64,000 nt of DNA from Pseudomonas haemolytica (GCF_009659625.1 NZ_VOIW01000006.1:186001-250000); one strand, 5' to 3'. Shown: positions 1 to 9,810, numbered from the stretch's first letter. The notes: a model not told the origin generated them from the sequence alone. Numbers and translations: made by a program.

Positions 1-836
1 TCGAATGGAGCAACAAGCAGCTATTCAACGGCGCCTACACCCGCACCCGCAGCTACTTCGAGAACTCGGAAATGGCCGCCACCGGCTTGCCTGGGCCGGA
101 TGAACTGGCGATCCTTGAGCCGCTGCGTGACAAGATCCCTGCCGAAGTCTTCACCCAGGCGTTCGAACCGTCCCGCACCGACGGCAGCGGCATGATCCGC
201 ACCCAGCAGCGCGAAGCCTACCAACTGCTGCAGGAGGCTGGCTGGAAGATCGTCGACGACAAGATGGTCGACACCACCGGCAAGCCAGTGACCATCGAGT
301 TCCTGCTGGCCCAGACCGAGTTCGAGCGCATCCTGCTGCCGTTCAAGCGCAACCTGGCGGACCTGGGCATCGACCTGGTGATTCGTCGGGTGGATGTCTC
401 ACAGTTCATCAATCGCCTGCGCTCGCGGGACTTCGACATGTTGGTGGGCAGCTTTCCGCAATCCACTTCACCCGGTAACGAGCAGCGCGAATTCTGGAAA
501 TCCTCCAGCGCCGACAAGCCCGGCAGCCGCAACTACATGGGCCTCAAGGACCCTGCCGTCGACCAGTTGGTGGAAGAGCTGATCGACGCCGGCTCGCGCC
601 AGAGCCTGATTGCCCACGCCCGGGCGCTGGACCGCGTACTCCAGTTTGGTTACTACGTGATTCCCAACTGGCACATCAAGACCTTCCGCGTGGCGTACTG
701 GGACCACTTGGGCCACCCCAAGATCTCGCCCCGCTACGACGTAGGCACGGCCACCTGGTGGGCCAAACCCGACGTCAAACCGGCGGTCTCCCTGGACACC
801 ACGCAAAACGCCGATACGGCAAGCGGAGGCGATTAA
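1..836 (+). CDS. yejA: Oligopeptide ABC transporter substrate-binding protein, YejA type (5' end outside window)
   Basis: C-terminal 277 residues of a family 5 solute-binding protein (SBP_bac_5), open at the left edge; the frame starts at base 3. These periplasmic proteins deliver peptides to a membrane permease. The visible part reads through the typical second lobe (FNGAYTRTRSYFENSEMAA, then the AYQLLQEAGWK segment and a C-terminal NYMGLKDPAVDQL stretch), which is characteristic of YejA/NppA proteins for microcin C-like peptides. The stop is followed at once by the yejB start, so it is the first visible gene of a yejABEF operon. Family assignment is firm; the exact peptide substrate is not visible. 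Confidence 0.85.
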   Translation, partial: EWSNKQLFNGAYTRTRSYFENSEMAATGLPGPDELAILEPLRDKIPAEVFTQAFEPSRTDGSGMIRTQQREAYQLLQEAGWKIVDDKMVDTTGKPVTIEFLLAQTEFERILLPFKRNLADLGIDLVIRRVDVSQFINRLRSRDFDMLVGSFPQSTSPGNEQREFWKSSSADKPGSRNYMGLKDPAVDQLVEELIDAGSRQSLIAHARALDRVLQFGYYVIPNWHIKTFRVAYWDHLGHPKISPRYDVGTATWWAKPDVKPAVSLDTTQNADTASGGD

Positions 837-1910
837 ATGCTGGCCTATATAGTTCGCCGCCTGTTGCTGATCATCCCCACGCTGTTCGGGATCCTGCTGA
901 TCAACTTCGTCATCATCCAGGCCGCCCCCGGTGGCCCGGTGGAGCAGATGATCGCCAAGCTCGAAGGCTTCGACGGCGCCACCAGCCGCATCGCCGGTGG
1001 CGGGGCCGAGGTCGCGGTGGCCGGTTCCAGCTACCGTGGTGCCCAAGGCCTGGACCCGGCGTTGATCAAGGAAATCGAAAAGATGTACGGCTTCGACAAA
1101 TCGGCGCCGGAACGCTTGTGGATCATGGTCAAGAATTACGCCCAGCTGGATTTCGGCGACAGTTTTTTCCGTGACGCCAAGGTCATCGACTTGATCAAGG
1201 AGAAGATGCCGGTGTCCATCTCCCTCGGGTTATGGAGCACCCTGATCATGTACCTGGTGTCGATCCCCCTGGGGATCGCCAAGGCCACGCGCCACGGTAG
1301 CCACTTCGATGTATGGACCAGCTCGGCCATCATCGTCGGCTATGCGATCCCCGCGTTCCTGTTTGCGATCCTGCTGATCGTGGTGTTTGCCGGTGGCAGT
1401 TACCTGGACTGGTTCCCCCTGCGCGGGCTGACCTCCAACAACTTCGACGAGTTGAGCTGGAGCGGCAAGATCCTCGATTACTTCTGGCACCTGGCCCTGC
1501 CCGTCACCGCACTGGTGATCGGTAACTTCGCGACCATGACCCTGCTGACCAAGAACAGTTTTCTCGACGAAATCAACAAACAGTATGTGGTCACCGCCAA
1601 GGCCAAGGGCCTGACCAACCGCCGCGTGCTCTACGGCCATGTGTTCCGCAACGCCATGCTGCTGGTGATTGCCGGTTTCCCTTCGGCCTTCATCGGCATC
1701 TTCTTTACCGGCTCGTTGCTGGTGGAAGTGATCTTCTCCCTCGACGGCCTGGGCCTGATGAGCTTTGAAGCAGCGATCAACCGCGACTACCCGGTGGTGT
1801 TCGGCACGCTGTTTATCTTCACCCTGCTGGGGCTGGTCGTGAAATTGATCGGTGACCTCACCTATACCCTGGTCGATCCGCGTATCGACTTTGCCAGCCG
1901 GGAGCATTGA
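837..1910 (+). CDS. yejB: Peptide ABC transporter permease YejB
   Basis: Inner-membrane permease of 357 residues, binding-protein-dependent transport family. It opens with the [19 protein letters not shown] helix typical of DppB/OppB/YejB, has several later hydrophobic segments, and carries the cytoplasmic EAA-type loop around [20 protein letters not shown] that contacts the ATPase. A long periplasmic insert after the first helix (about residues 35-90) is typical of YejB rather than DppB. The ATG follows the yejA stop directly, so translation is probably coupled. Paired with YejE and YejF it imports oligopeptides; P. aeruginosa homologues (Npp) also import peptidyl-nucleoside antibiotics. Confidence 0.92.
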   Translation: MLAYIVRRLLLIIPTLFGILLINFVIIQAAPGGPVEQMIAKLEGFDGATSRIAGGGAEVAVAGSSYRGAQGLDPALIKEIEKMYGFDKSAPERLWIMVKNYAQLDFGDSFFRDAKVIDLIKEKMPVSISLGLWSTLIMYLVSIPLGIAKATRHGSHFDVWTSSAIIVGYAIPAFLFAILLIVVFAGGSYLDWFPLRGLTSNNFDELSWSGKILDYFWHLALPVTALVIGNFATMTLLTKNSFLDEINKQYVVTAKAKGLTNRRVLYGHVFRNAMLLVIAGFPSAFIGIFFTGSLLVEVIFSLDGLGLMSFEAAINRDYPVVFGTLFIFTLLGLVVKLIGDLTYTLVDPRIDFASREH

Positions 1911-1911
1911 G

Positions 1912-2931
1912 ATGAACCTGTCCCCCCTCAATCGCCGCCGGTTCGAGCGCTTCAAGGCTAACAAGCGTGGCTGGTGGTCGCTGTGGCTGTTCCTGATCCT
2001 GTTCGTGCTGAGCCTGGGCGCCGAGCTGATTGCCAACGACAAGCCCCTGGCCGTGCACTTCGACGGTGACTGGTACTTCCCGGCGCTCAAGCGCTACCCG
2101 GAGACCACCTTCGGCGGCGAATTCCCCCTGGAAGCCAACTACAAGAGCCCGTACATCCAGGAGCTGCTCAAGGCCAAGGACGCCTGGACCTTGTGGGCGC
2201 CGATCCCATTCAGCTACCAGAGCATCAACTACGACCTGAAGGTACCCGCCCCCGCGCCGCCCTCGAGCGTCAACCTGCTGGGCACCGATGACCAGGGCCG
2301 TGACGTGCTGGCGCGGGTGATCTATGGCTTTCGCGTATCGGTGCTGTTTGCCCTGACCCTGACCGTGCTCAGTTCAATCATCGGCGTGATCGCCGGCGCC
2401 TTGCAGGGTTTCTATGGCGGCTGGGTCGACCTGGCCGGGCAGCGCTTCCTGGAGATCTGGTCCGGCCTGCCGGTGCTCTACCTGCTGATCATCCTCGCCA
2501 GCTTCGTACAGCCCAACTTCTGGTGGCTGCTGGGGATCATGCTGCTGTTCTCCTGGATGAGCCTGGTGGATGTGGTGCGTGCCGAGTTCCTGCGCGGGCG
2601 CAACCTCGAATACGTGCGGGCGGCGCGGGCGCTGGGCATGCAGAACGGTGCGATCATGTTCCGCCATATCCTGCCCAATGCGATGGTCTCGACCATGACC
2701 TTCCTGCCGTTCATCCTCACCGGCGCCATCGGCACCCTCACCGCCCTGGATTTTCTCGGCTTTGGCCTGCCGGCGGGCTCGCCGTCGCTGGGTGAACTGG
2801 TGGCCCAGGGCAAATCCAACCTGCAAGCGCCGTGGTTGGGCATGAGTGCCTTTGCGGTGTTGGCGATCATGTTGAGTTTGCTGGTGTTTATCGGCGAGTC
2901 CGCTCGCGATGCGTTCGACCCGAGGAAATGA
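1912..2931 (+). CDS. yejE: Peptide ABC transporter permease YejE
   Basis: Second permease subunit, 339 residues from the ATG at 1912, one base after the yejB stop; an in-frame ATG further upstream would overlap yejB by 60 bases and is not needed. It has the N-terminal region NRRRFERFKANKRGWWSLW, one N-terminal helix, a large periplasmic segment, then LLGTDDQGRDVLARVIYGFRVS, the signature entry into the DppC-type permease domain, with the EAA loop near RAARALGMQNGAIMFRHILPN. Length and order fit YejE. It forms a heterodimer with YejB. Confidence 0.92.
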   Translation: MNLSPLNRRRFERFKANKRGWWSLWLFLILFVLSLGAELIANDKPLAVHFDGDWYFPALKRYPETTFGGEFPLEANYKSPYIQELLKAKDAWTLWAPIPFSYQSINYDLKVPAPAPPSSVNLLGTDDQGRDVLARVIYGFRVSVLFALTLTVLSSIIGVIAGALQGFYGGWVDLAGQRFLEIWSGLPVLYLLIILASFVQPNFWWLLGIMLLFSWMSLVDVVRAEFLRGRNLEYVRAARALGMQNGAIMFRHILPNAMVSTMTFLPFILTGAIGTLTALDFLGFGLPAGSPSLGELVAQGKSNLQAPWLGMSAFAVLAIMLSLLVFIGESARDAFDPRK

Positions 2932-2932
2932 G

Positions 2933-4534
2933 ATGAATCAGGACAATCTGATCGAAATCCGCGACCTCAGCGTCGAGTTCGTCACCGGTGAGCATCACCA
3001 CCGCGTGGTCAACCAGGTGAGTTTTGACATCAGGCGCGGCGAAACCCTGGCGCTGGTGGGCGAAAGCGGCTCCGGCAAATCGGTGACGGCCCACTCGATC
3101 CTGCGGTTGCTGCCCTACCCGTTGGCACGGCACCCGTCCGGCACTATCGAATATGCCGGGCAGGACCTGCTGACGCTCAAAGAGAAGACCCTGCGGCATA
3201 TTCGCGGCAACCGCATTGCGATGATCTTCCAGGAGCCGATGACCTCGTTGAACCCGCTGCACTCCATCGAGAAACAGATCAACGAAGTGCTCGGCCTGCA
3301 CAAAGGCCTCACCGGCAAGCTCGCCACCCTGCGCACCCTGGAACTGCTGGAGCTGGTGGGCATCCCCGAACCGCACAAACGCCTCAAGGCATTGCCCCAC
3401 GAACTGTCCGGCGGCCAGCGCCAGCGAGTGATGATCGCCATGGCATTGGCCAACGAGCCGGAGTTGCTGATTGCCGATGAGCCGACCACAGCCCTGGATG
3501 TCACCGTGCAGTTGAAGATCCTGGAACTGCTCAAGGAGTTGCAGGCTCGGCTGGGCATGGCGCTGCTGCTGATCAGCCACGACCTCAACCTGGTGCGGCG
3601 CATTGCCCATCGTGTGTGTGTGATGCAGCAAGGCTGCATCGTCGAGCAGGCCGATTGCGAGACGCTATTCCAGTCGCCCCAGCATCCCTACACCCAGGAA
3701 TTGCTGGCGGCGGAGCCCAGTGGTGGGCCGGCCAGCAACGTGGTGGGGCCACCCTTGCTGGAGGTGGATGACCTGAAAGTCTGGTTCCCGATCAAGAAAG
3801 GCTTTTTGCGCAACACCGTGGATTACGTCAAGGCCGTGGACGGCATCAACTTCAGCCTGCCGCAAGGGCAGACCCTGGGCATAGTGGGTGAAAGCGGCTC
3901 GGGCAAATCCACCCTGGGCCTGGCGATTCTGCGCTTGATCGGCAGCAAAGGCGGGATTCGCTTCGAAGGCCAGCAACTGGACAAGCTTACCCAGCAACAG
4001 GTGCGCCCGTTGCGCCGGGAAATGCAGGTAGTGTTCCAGGACCCGTTCGGCAGCCTGAGCCCGCGTATGAGCGTCAGCGAAATCGTCGGCGAAGGCCTGC
4101 GCATCCACAAGATGGGCACGCCTGCCGAGCAGGAAGCGGCGATCATCGCGGCACTCAAGGAAGTCGGCCTGGACCCCGAATCCCGCCATCGTTACCCCCA
4201 TGAATTCTCCGGAGGCCAACGCCAACGTATCGCCATCGCCCGCGCCTTGGTGCTCAAGCCGCGCCTGATTCTACTGGACGAACCCACCTCGGCCCTCGAC
4301 CGCACGGTACAACGCCAGGTGGTGGAATTGCTGCGCGGCTTGCAGGCCAAGTACAACTTGACCTACCTGTTTATCAGCCACGACCTGGCGGTGGTGAAGG
4401 CGCTGAGTCACCAGTTGATGGTGGTCAAGCAAGGCCAGGTGGTGGAGCAAGGTGATGCGCGAGGTATTTTTGCTGACCCGCAGCATGCGTATACCCGGCA
4501 GTTGCTAAAGGCAGCTTTTCTAGTACCGGCGTGA
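2933..4534 (+). CDS. yejF: Peptide ABC transporter ATP-binding protein YejF (tandem ATPase)
   Basis: 533 residues with two fused ABC ATPase domains. Each has a Walker A motif GESGSGKS (residues 43-50 and again near 318), an LSGGQRQRV or FSGGQRQRI signature, a Walker B (LLIADEPTTALD, LILLDEPTSALD) and the switch histidine in LISHDLN/FISHDLA. DppD and DppF are separate proteins; fusion of the two is the YejF arrangement. The ATG is one base after the yejE stop. It energises import by YejBE. A REP pair follows the stop at once, so this is the operon end. Confidence 0.93.
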   Translation: MNQDNLIEIRDLSVEFVTGEHHHRVVNQVSFDIRRGETLALVGESGSGKSVTAHSILRLLPYPLARHPSGTIEYAGQDLLTLKEKTLRHIRGNRIAMIFQEPMTSLNPLHSIEKQINEVLGLHKGLTGKLATLRTLELLELVGIPEPHKRLKALPHELSGGQRQRVMIAMALANEPELLIADEPTTALDVTVQLKILELLKELQARLGMALLLISHDLNLVRRIAHRVCVMQQGCIVEQADCETLFQSPQHPYTQELLAAEPSGGPASNVVGPPLLEVDDLKVWFPIKKGFLRNTVDYVKAVDGINFSLPQGQTLGIVGESGSGKSTLGLAILRLIGSKGGIRFEGQQLDKLTQQQVRPLRREMQVVFQDPFGSLSPRMSVSEIVGEGLRIHKMGTPAEQEAAIIAALKEVGLDPESRHRYPHEFSGGQRQRIAIARALVLKPRLILLDEPTSALDRTVQRQVVELLRGLQAKYNLTYLFISHDLAVVKALSHQLMVVKQGQVVEQGDARGIFADPQHAYTRQLLKAAFLVPA

Positions 4535-4550
4535 CGGAATCCGGGGCGAA

Positions 4551-4641
4551 ATGTGGGAGCGGGCTTGCTCGCGAAGGCGTCGGTCCAGCAAACATTGATG
4601 TTGGCTGACCCACCGCTTTCGCGAGCAAGCCCGCTCCCACA
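4551..4641. repeat. REP pair (BIME-like)
   Basis: Two inverted copies of the Pseudomonas REP hairpin (GTGGGAGCGGGCTTGCTCGCG and its complement) about 90 bp apart, just after yejF. The spacer and about 60 bp on the right side (through CAGCATCGATCAGGTCGGCT) recur almost unchanged around 24573-24740, so the repeated unit is larger than the hairpins. Confidence 0.9.
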
Positions 4642-4681
4642 GGGGTACGCGCGCAGCATCGATCAGGTCGGCTGTCAGGCC

Positions 4682-4707
4682 GCCATCGGGGGCAAGCCCC
4701 CTCCCAG
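4682..4707. repeat. Single REP hairpin
   Basis: Short palindromic unit GGGGGCAAGCCCCCTCCCA, a partial copy of the same REP family, in the gap between yejF and the sigma factor gene. Confidence 0.65.
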
Positions 4708-4821
4708 CTTGAATGGTGCACAGCCAAGTCCCCCAATAGCAAACCAATATCATTTGCGCACATCGCCACCCTTTGCTTTAATCGCGACCAATTCTTATTT
4801 ACGCCAATTCTTTTGCGCTGG

Positions 4822-5343
4822 ATGGATATTGTGTCGACCTCCTTCACCCACCTCTACGGCACCCACCACGGCTGGCTGCTCGGCCTGTTGCGCCGACGCC
4901 TGAACGACCGCTGGGATGCCGCCGACCTGGCCCACGACACCTTCATCCGTATCCTTAACCGCCCGCTCACCGAGGCCGACCACGTGGGCCAGCGCTCGTA
5001 CCTGGCCACCATCGCGCGGGGTTTGTGCATCGACCATTGGCGCCGTCGCCAACTGGAAAAAGCCTGGCTGGACAGCCTCGCGCAGCGCCCGCAAACCACC
5101 CAGCCGTCACCGGAACAGCGCGCCATCATCGTCGAGACGCTCTACGAAGTAGACGCCATGCTGGCGCGCCTGCCCAGCAAGGTCCGTGAAGCCTTCCTGC
5201 TCGCGCAACTGCATGGCCTGCCGTACAAACAGATCGCCACGCAAGTCGGCGTGGGCGAACGCATGGTCAAGAAATACATGGCCCAGGCCCTGCTGCACTG
5301 CGCGATCCTTGAAGCCGAGCTCGACGGGATGCTGGTGCAATGA
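4822..5343 (+). CDS. FecI-like ECF sigma factor
   Basis: Iron-starvation type extracytoplasmic-function sigma factor, 173 residues from ATG 4822; a TTG at 4813 would add three residues. Region 2 (DAADLAHDTFIRIL, then RSYLATIARGLCIDHWRRR) and region 4 (LPSKVREAFLLAQLHGLPYKQIATQVGVGERMVKKYM) are both complete. It should direct RNA polymerase to the receptor gene 6389-8851 when the anti-sigma partner signals that the siderophore is bound. The next gene overlaps its stop by four bases. An AT-richer stretch upstream (4786-4812) contains the direct repeat CCAATTCTT and could hold a Fur site, but the match is weak. Confidence 0.92.
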   Translation: MDIVSTSFTHLYGTHHGWLLGLLRRRLNDRWDAADLAHDTFIRILNRPLTEADHVGQRSYLATIARGLCIDHWRRRQLEKAWLDSLAQRPQTTQPSPEQRAIIVETLYEVDAMLARLPSKVREAFLLAQLHGLPYKQIATQVGVGERMVKKYMAQALLHCAILEAELDGMLVQ

Positions 5344-6290
5344 GCTCACCCGGCAAACTCAGTCACGCCAGCCTGGAACAGGCTGCGCAGTGGTATGTAC
5401 GCCTGCAGGATCAGGGCAGCGCCCAGGAGCAACAGCGTTGGCAGGCGTGGATGGCGCAGAACCCTGAGCATCTGGCGGCCTGGCAATACGTGGAGCGGGT
5501 CAGCCAGCGCTTTACCCCCCTGATGGAACAAGCCCATGGCGCCAGTCGTGCGCTGCGCAGTTCGCGGCGCCAGACCCTCAAGACCCTGCTGGTGCTGTGT
5601 GCCGGTTCAACGCTGGCATGGGGCACCTGGCGTAACACCGGCCTGCCCCGGCTGGTGGGCGGCTGGAGCGCCGATTACGCCACCACCCGTGGCGAAACCC
5701 GTGATGCACTGCTGGCCGATGGCAGCCATATCTGGCTGAACGCTCTGAGCGCACTGGATGTGCGTTTCGATACGGCACAACGCTTGCTGCGCCTGCGTTT
5801 TGGCGAAGTGCTGATCGACACGGCCAAGGACGCCAGCCGTCCATTCCTGATAGACACCGACTACGGGCGCATGCAGGCGCTGGGCACCCGCTTCAGCGTG
5901 CTGCAAAGCGATGATCACACCCAGCTCAACGTGTTCGTGGGCCGGGTAAAAGTGCATACCGTCAATGATCAGGTACGCATCATCGAGGCAGGCCAGCAGG
6001 TGTCGTTCTCCCGCGCGGGCTTCAATGCAACGGCCAGCGCATCCCCGGCCCGCGAAGCCTGGAGCCGTGGTGTGCTGCTCGCCGACAACCTGCCTCTGGG
6101 CCAACTGATCGCCGAACTCAACCGTTATCGTCCCGGCCATTTGGGCTGTGATCCGGCGGTGGCGCAGTTGCCGGTGATGGGCTCATTCCCGCTTAAAGAC
6201 AGCGACCACGCCCTGCATCTGTTGCAAGCCGCACTGCCGATCCGGGTCGAGCGGTTGATGCCGTGGTGGGTCAGCGTCAGTGCGCGGTAA
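5340..6290 (+). CDS. FecR-like anti-sigma factor / transmembrane sensor
   Basis: 316 residues; the ATG overlaps the sigma factor stop (ATGA), so the two are translationally coupled. The N-terminal cytoplasmic part (EQAAQWYVRLQDQGSAQEQQRWQAWMAQNPEHLAAW) is the FecR_N domain that holds the sigma factor. One hydrophobic segment follows (LKTLLVLCAGSTLAWGTW, about residues 80-100). The periplasmic FecR domain (about 115-220: TRGETRDALLADGSHIWLNALSALDVRF) contacts the signalling domain of the TonB receptor encoded next. Together they make a cell-surface signalling system. Confidence 0.92.
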   Translation: MSSPGKLSHASLEQAAQWYVRLQDQGSAQEQQRWQAWMAQNPEHLAAWQYVERVSQRFTPLMEQAHGASRALRSSRRQTLKTLLVLCAGSTLAWGTWRNTGLPRLVGGWSADYATTRGETRDALLADGSHIWLNALSALDVRFDTAQRLLRLRFGEVLIDTAKDASRPFLIDTDYGRMQALGTRFSVLQSDDHTQLNVFVGRVKVHTVNDQVRIIEAGQQVSFSRAGFNATASASPAREAWSRGVLLADNLPLGQLIAELNRYRPGHLGCDPAVAQLPVMGSFPLKDSDHALHLLQAALPIRVERLMPWWVSVSAR

Positions 6291-6388
6291 AAAACTTACA
6301 ACAGTCAGTTCCCTTTTCCACAACTCGTTCGGTTAACCCAGCAGACGTTTTCAATTCGCCGTTCGATTTGATCCCAAGGGACACCTTC

Positions 6389-8851
6389 ATGCCGCAACCT
6401 GCTCGCTTTGCGCTGCGCCCATTGGCGCTGGCCACCTCGCTGTTTTGCCTCGGCGCACCGACGGTGCACGCCGCACAATCGCCGTCGACCCAGGAAGCCG
6501 CCCGCAGCTATCGCATCGCCGGCGGTTCGCTGGTCAGTGTGTTGAACAGTTTTGCCGAGCAATCCGGGATCTTTATCGCTGGCCACAACAGTCTGGCGGC
6601 CGGCAAAACCAGCCCCGGCCTCAGTGGCAGCTACACCCCGGCCGCCGGTTTGCAGCAGTTGTTGCAGGGCAGCGGTTTGCAGGCTGTGCCCCAAGGCAAC
6701 AACAGTTACGTGCTGGAGCCGGTCCCGGCCAACACCGGCGCGCTGGAACTGGGCGCCACGACGATCTCCGGCCAGGCATTGGGCGCCACCACCGAAGATA
6801 CCCAGTCCTACACCACAGGCTCCATGGCCTCGGCCACCGGCTTGCCGCTGTCGATGCGCGAGACCCCGCAATCGGTCACGGTGATCACCCGCCAGCAAAT
6901 GGATGACCAAGGCTCCACCAGCATCGCTGATACTCTGCGCCGCGCCCCCGGCGTCAGCGTGCAGAACTACGACAGCGAACGCTGGGAGTTCTCCAGCCGC
7001 GGCCTGCCGATCACCAATTTCCAGTACGACGGCGTCAACTCCACCTACGACGGCGTATATGACTACGGCACCACCAGCACCGACATGGCGGTGTACGACC
7101 ATGTGGAAATCATCAAGGGCTCGGCCGGTCTGCTCAGCGGCTCCGGCGACCCATCGGCCACGGTCAACCTGATCCGCAAAAAACCGACCAAGGATTTCAA
7201 GGCCTCGGTCACCCAGACCTTCGGCTCCTGGGACAACTACCGCACCGAGGGCGATATCTCCGGCCCGCTGACCGAATCGGGTAATGTGCGCGGGCGTTTT
7301 GTCGGCGTCTACCAGGACCGCCAGTCGTACCTGGACCACTACCAGAACACCAAGGACATCGCCTACGGCATCCTCGAAGCGGACCTCACGCCCGACACCC
7401 TGCTGACCTTCGGCATCGACCAGCAAGACACCCGCTCCCGTGGCGCCAGCTGGACGGGCTTCCCGATGTACTTCAGCAATGGCTCGCGCACGAACTTCTC
7501 GCGCTCGTTCAACCCGGCCGCCGACTGGAGTCGCCGCGACTTCCAGAACCAGACCCTGTTCGCCTCGGTGCAACAGCAACTGGCCAATGACTGGTCGCTC
7601 AAAGTCAGCCTTGACCGCAAGCGCAGCCAGCACGACACCCTGCTCGGTTCTGCCAGCGGCGGCAACCCGGACCCGGTCAGCGGCGACGGCATGTATATGT
7701 TCATGGGCAAGTACAAGGGCGACCAGGTGCAGAACACCCTGGACGTCAACCTCAGCGGGCCATTCAGCCTGTTCGGCCGCGAGCACGAGTTGATCATGGG
7801 CTTTATGGCCACCCGTTCGAAGCAGGACGTACCGGTGTACGGCTCGATCTACCCGCCGGTGGGCGGCAGTATCTTTGACTGGCACGGCGAATACGCCAAA
7901 CCGGATATACCGCGCAGCGGCCAGAACGACATCGTGCAACGCCAGACCGGCGCCTACCTGGCCACGCGCTTGAAACCCACGGACGACCTGTCGGTGATCC
8001 TCGGTACTCGTGTGAGCAACTTCAGCGGCACCGACACCACCGACTTCTACGACCCCACCAAGGCCGACAACCGCACCACCTATCGCCAGAGCGGCGTGGT
8101 CACGCCCTATGCCGGCATCGTCTACGACCTCAATGACACGTGGTCGGTATACACCAGCTACACCCAGATCTACCGTCCGCAAAACAGCAAGGACGCCGAC
8201 CGCAAACTGCTCGATCCGATTGAAGGCGACACCTATGAAGCCGGCCTCAAGGCAGCGTTTTACGACGGTCGCCTGAACGCCAGTTTTGCCGCGTTCCGTA
8301 TCGAGCAGGACAATGTCGCCGAGTACGTTTCAGGCTTTGAAACCGACTCGGTATATCGCCCGATAGCCGGCGCCACCACCAAGGGCTTCGAGGCCGAGCT
8401 GTCCGGTGAAGTGCTGGACGGCTGGAATATCTCTGCCGGCTACACCTACCAGCACACCCGCGATGCCAATAGCGGCTACGTGTACAGCTCGGTACTGCAA
8501 ACCACCACACCGCAGCAGGTGGTGCGCCTGTTCAGCTCCTATCGCCTGCCCGGCGCCCTGCAAAACCTCACCGTGGGCGGCGGCGTGAACTGGCAGAGCG
8601 AATTCTTCGGCAACGTGTTCCAGCCAGACCCGAACGACTCGGTCAACTTCGGCCACACCTCACGCATCACCCAGGACAGCTACTACCTGGTGGACGTGAT
8701 GGCGCGCTATCGCTTCAACGAGCACCTGAGCACCACCTTGAATGTGAAGAACCTGTTCGACAAAAAGTACTACACGGGCCTCGGCAACTTCGGCACCGGT
8801 TTTTATGGCGAGCCGCGCAGCCTGCAACTGGCGACCAAGTGGGACTTCTAG
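6389..8851 (+). CDS. TonB-dependent siderophore receptor with N-terminal signalling (STN) domain
   Basis: Outer-membrane receptor of 820 residues from the ATG at 6389; the reading frame is open further upstream but that stretch overlaps fecR and carries no signal peptide. A signal peptide (cleavage near VHAAQS) is followed by an STN domain (YRIAGGSLVSVLNSFAEQSGIFIAG through SYVLEP), the plug (RETPQSVTVITRQQMDDQG, RAPGVSVQNYDSERWEFSSRG) and a 22-strand barrel ending in aromatic F (ATKWDF). The STN domain and the upstream FecI/FecR pair show a ligand-signalling receptor of the FpvA/FoxA type. The cognate siderophore cannot be read from sequence; hydroxamate or pyoverdine-type ligands are usual for this group. 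Confidence 0.93.
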   Translation: MPQPARFALRPLALATSLFCLGAPTVHAAQSPSTQEAARSYRIAGGSLVSVLNSFAEQSGIFIAGHNSLAAGKTSPGLSGSYTPAAGLQQLLQGSGLQAVPQGNNSYVLEPVPANTGALELGATTISGQALGATTEDTQSYTTGSMASATGLPLSMRETPQSVTVITRQQMDDQGSTSIADTLRRAPGVSVQNYDSERWEFSSRGLPITNFQYDGVNSTYDGVYDYGTTSTDMAVYDHVEIIKGSAGLLSGSGDPSATVNLIRKKPTKDFKASVTQTFGSWDNYRTEGDISGPLTESGNVRGRFVGVYQDRQSYLDHYQNTKDIAYGILEADLTPDTLLTFGIDQQDTRSRGASWTGFPMYFSNGSRTNFSRSFNPAADWSRRDFQNQTLFASVQQQLANDWSLKVSLDRKRSQHDTLLGSASGGNPDPVSGDGMYMFMGKYKGDQVQNTLDVNLSGPFSLFGREHELIMGFMATRSKQDVPVYGSIYPPVGGSIFDWHGEYAKPDIPRSGQNDIVQRQTGAYLATRLKPTDDLSVILGTRVSNFSGTDTTDFYDPTKADNRTTYRQSGVVTPYAGIVYDLNDTWSVYTSYTQIYRPQNSKDADRKLLDPIEGDTYEAGLKAAFYDGRLNASFAAFRIEQDNVAEYVSGFETDSVYRPIAGATTKGFEAELSGEVLDGWNISAGYTYQHTRDANSGYVYSSVLQTTTPQQVVRLFSSYRLPGALQNLTVGGGVNWQSEFFGNVFQPDPNDSVNFGHTSRITQDSYYLVDVMARYRFNEHLSTTLNVKNLFDKKYYTGLGNFGTGFYGEPRSLQLATKWDF

Positions 8852-8916
8852 GCTGACGGCCCTGGCGGTGTGTGCAATGATCGCCCCTTGATCTCTCAAG
8901 GGATGAAGCCACCGCC

Positions 8917-9810
8917 ATGGCGCTGAACACTACTGCCCGACCCGAGCACGCGCCGCACTTCTGGCGTGACGAACGCTTGCCGTTCATCGAAGCGCGCACC
9001 ATCGCTGACGGGCGCAAGGTCACTTACACCCGGCACGCCCATGAGCATTTTTCCATCGGCGCGATCACCACCGGGTGCAGCTATTACCACTACGGCACCC
9101 AGACCTTCGAGATCAGCGCCGGCACGGTGGTGCTGATGAACCCGGGCGATGTGCATGCGTGCAACCCTATCCATGACCAGCCCTGGTCCTATCACATGCT
9201 GTACCTCGACACGCCGTGGCTGACCGACCTGCAGTACCAGCTGGGTTTCAGCACCGACCAGGGTTACCGGCCATTCGATACGCCCCATACCCGCGACACG
9301 GCGCTGTACCAAGGCTTGCTCGAACTGTACCGGACACTGTTGGACGAACAGGCCGAACTGCTGCAAAAACAGAGCGCGCTGGTGAGTTACTTCACTGAGG
9401 TGCAGCAGCGCCTCAACCCTTCGTTGACAGCGGTGCGTGAGGTCAACCACAAGCTGGAGCGCGCCGCCGAGTACATCCGCGCCCACTGCACCGAAGCCTT
9501 GAAACTGGAAGACATCTGCCAGGCGGCCGAGCTGTCGCCGTCTTACCTGATCCGCGCGTTCAAGCAGTATTACGGGTTGACGCCCCACGCGTTCATGGTC
9601 AACCGGCGTATCCAGTTTGCCCGCAGGCAACTGCGCAACGGCGCGCTGATTGCCGATGTGGCCCTGGCCGCAGGCTTTGCAGACCAGGCGCATTTCCAGC
9701 GCACCTTCAAACAGCACTTCGCCGCCACACCGGGGCAGTACCGCGAGAACCTCAAGCCATCAGCAGATAACCCACACTGGCCACCAGCAACGCGGCCATT
9801 GAGCGGTTGA
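8917..9810 (+). CDS. AraC-family transcriptional regulator
   Basis: 297 residues. The N-terminal half is a cupin-like sensing domain (YTRHAHEHFSIGAITTGCSYYHYG, then GTVVLMNPGDVHACNP), the C-terminal hundred residues form two helix-turn-helix motifs (LKLEDICQAAELSPSYLIRAFKQYYGLTPHAFMVNRRI and IADVALAAGFADQAHFQRTFKQHFAATPGQY). Its 3' end overlaps the 3' end of the convergent lysE-type gene by 59 bases. Such AraC/LysE pairs are common and the regulator may control the exporter, though the convergent arrangement gives no shared promoter. Confidence 0.92.
   Translation: MALNTTARPEHAPHFWRDERLPFIEARTIADGRKVTYTRHAHEHFSIGAITTGCSYYHYGTQTFEISAGTVVLMNPGDVHACNPIHDQPWSYHMLYLDTPWLTDLQYQLGFSTDQGYRPFDTPHTRDTALYQGLLELYRTLLDEQAELLQKQSALVSYFTEVQQRLNPSLTAVREVNHKLERAAEYIRAHCTEALKLEDICQAAELSPSYLIRAFKQYYGLTPHAFMVNRRIQFARRQLRNGALIADVALAAGFADQAHFQRTFKQHFAATPGQYRENLKPSADNPHWPPATRPLSG

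Noticed and set aside
4741-4812. Fur box for the FecI-like sigma gene
   Set aside because: AT-rich with a CCAATTCTT direct repeat, but no stretch comes close to the 19-bp Fur consensus; mentioned only as possible.
6305-8182. 625-residue open frame on the minus strand
   Set aside because: Lies wholly opposite the TonB receptor gene, has no ribosome site and a composition typical of antisense frames in high-GC DNA.
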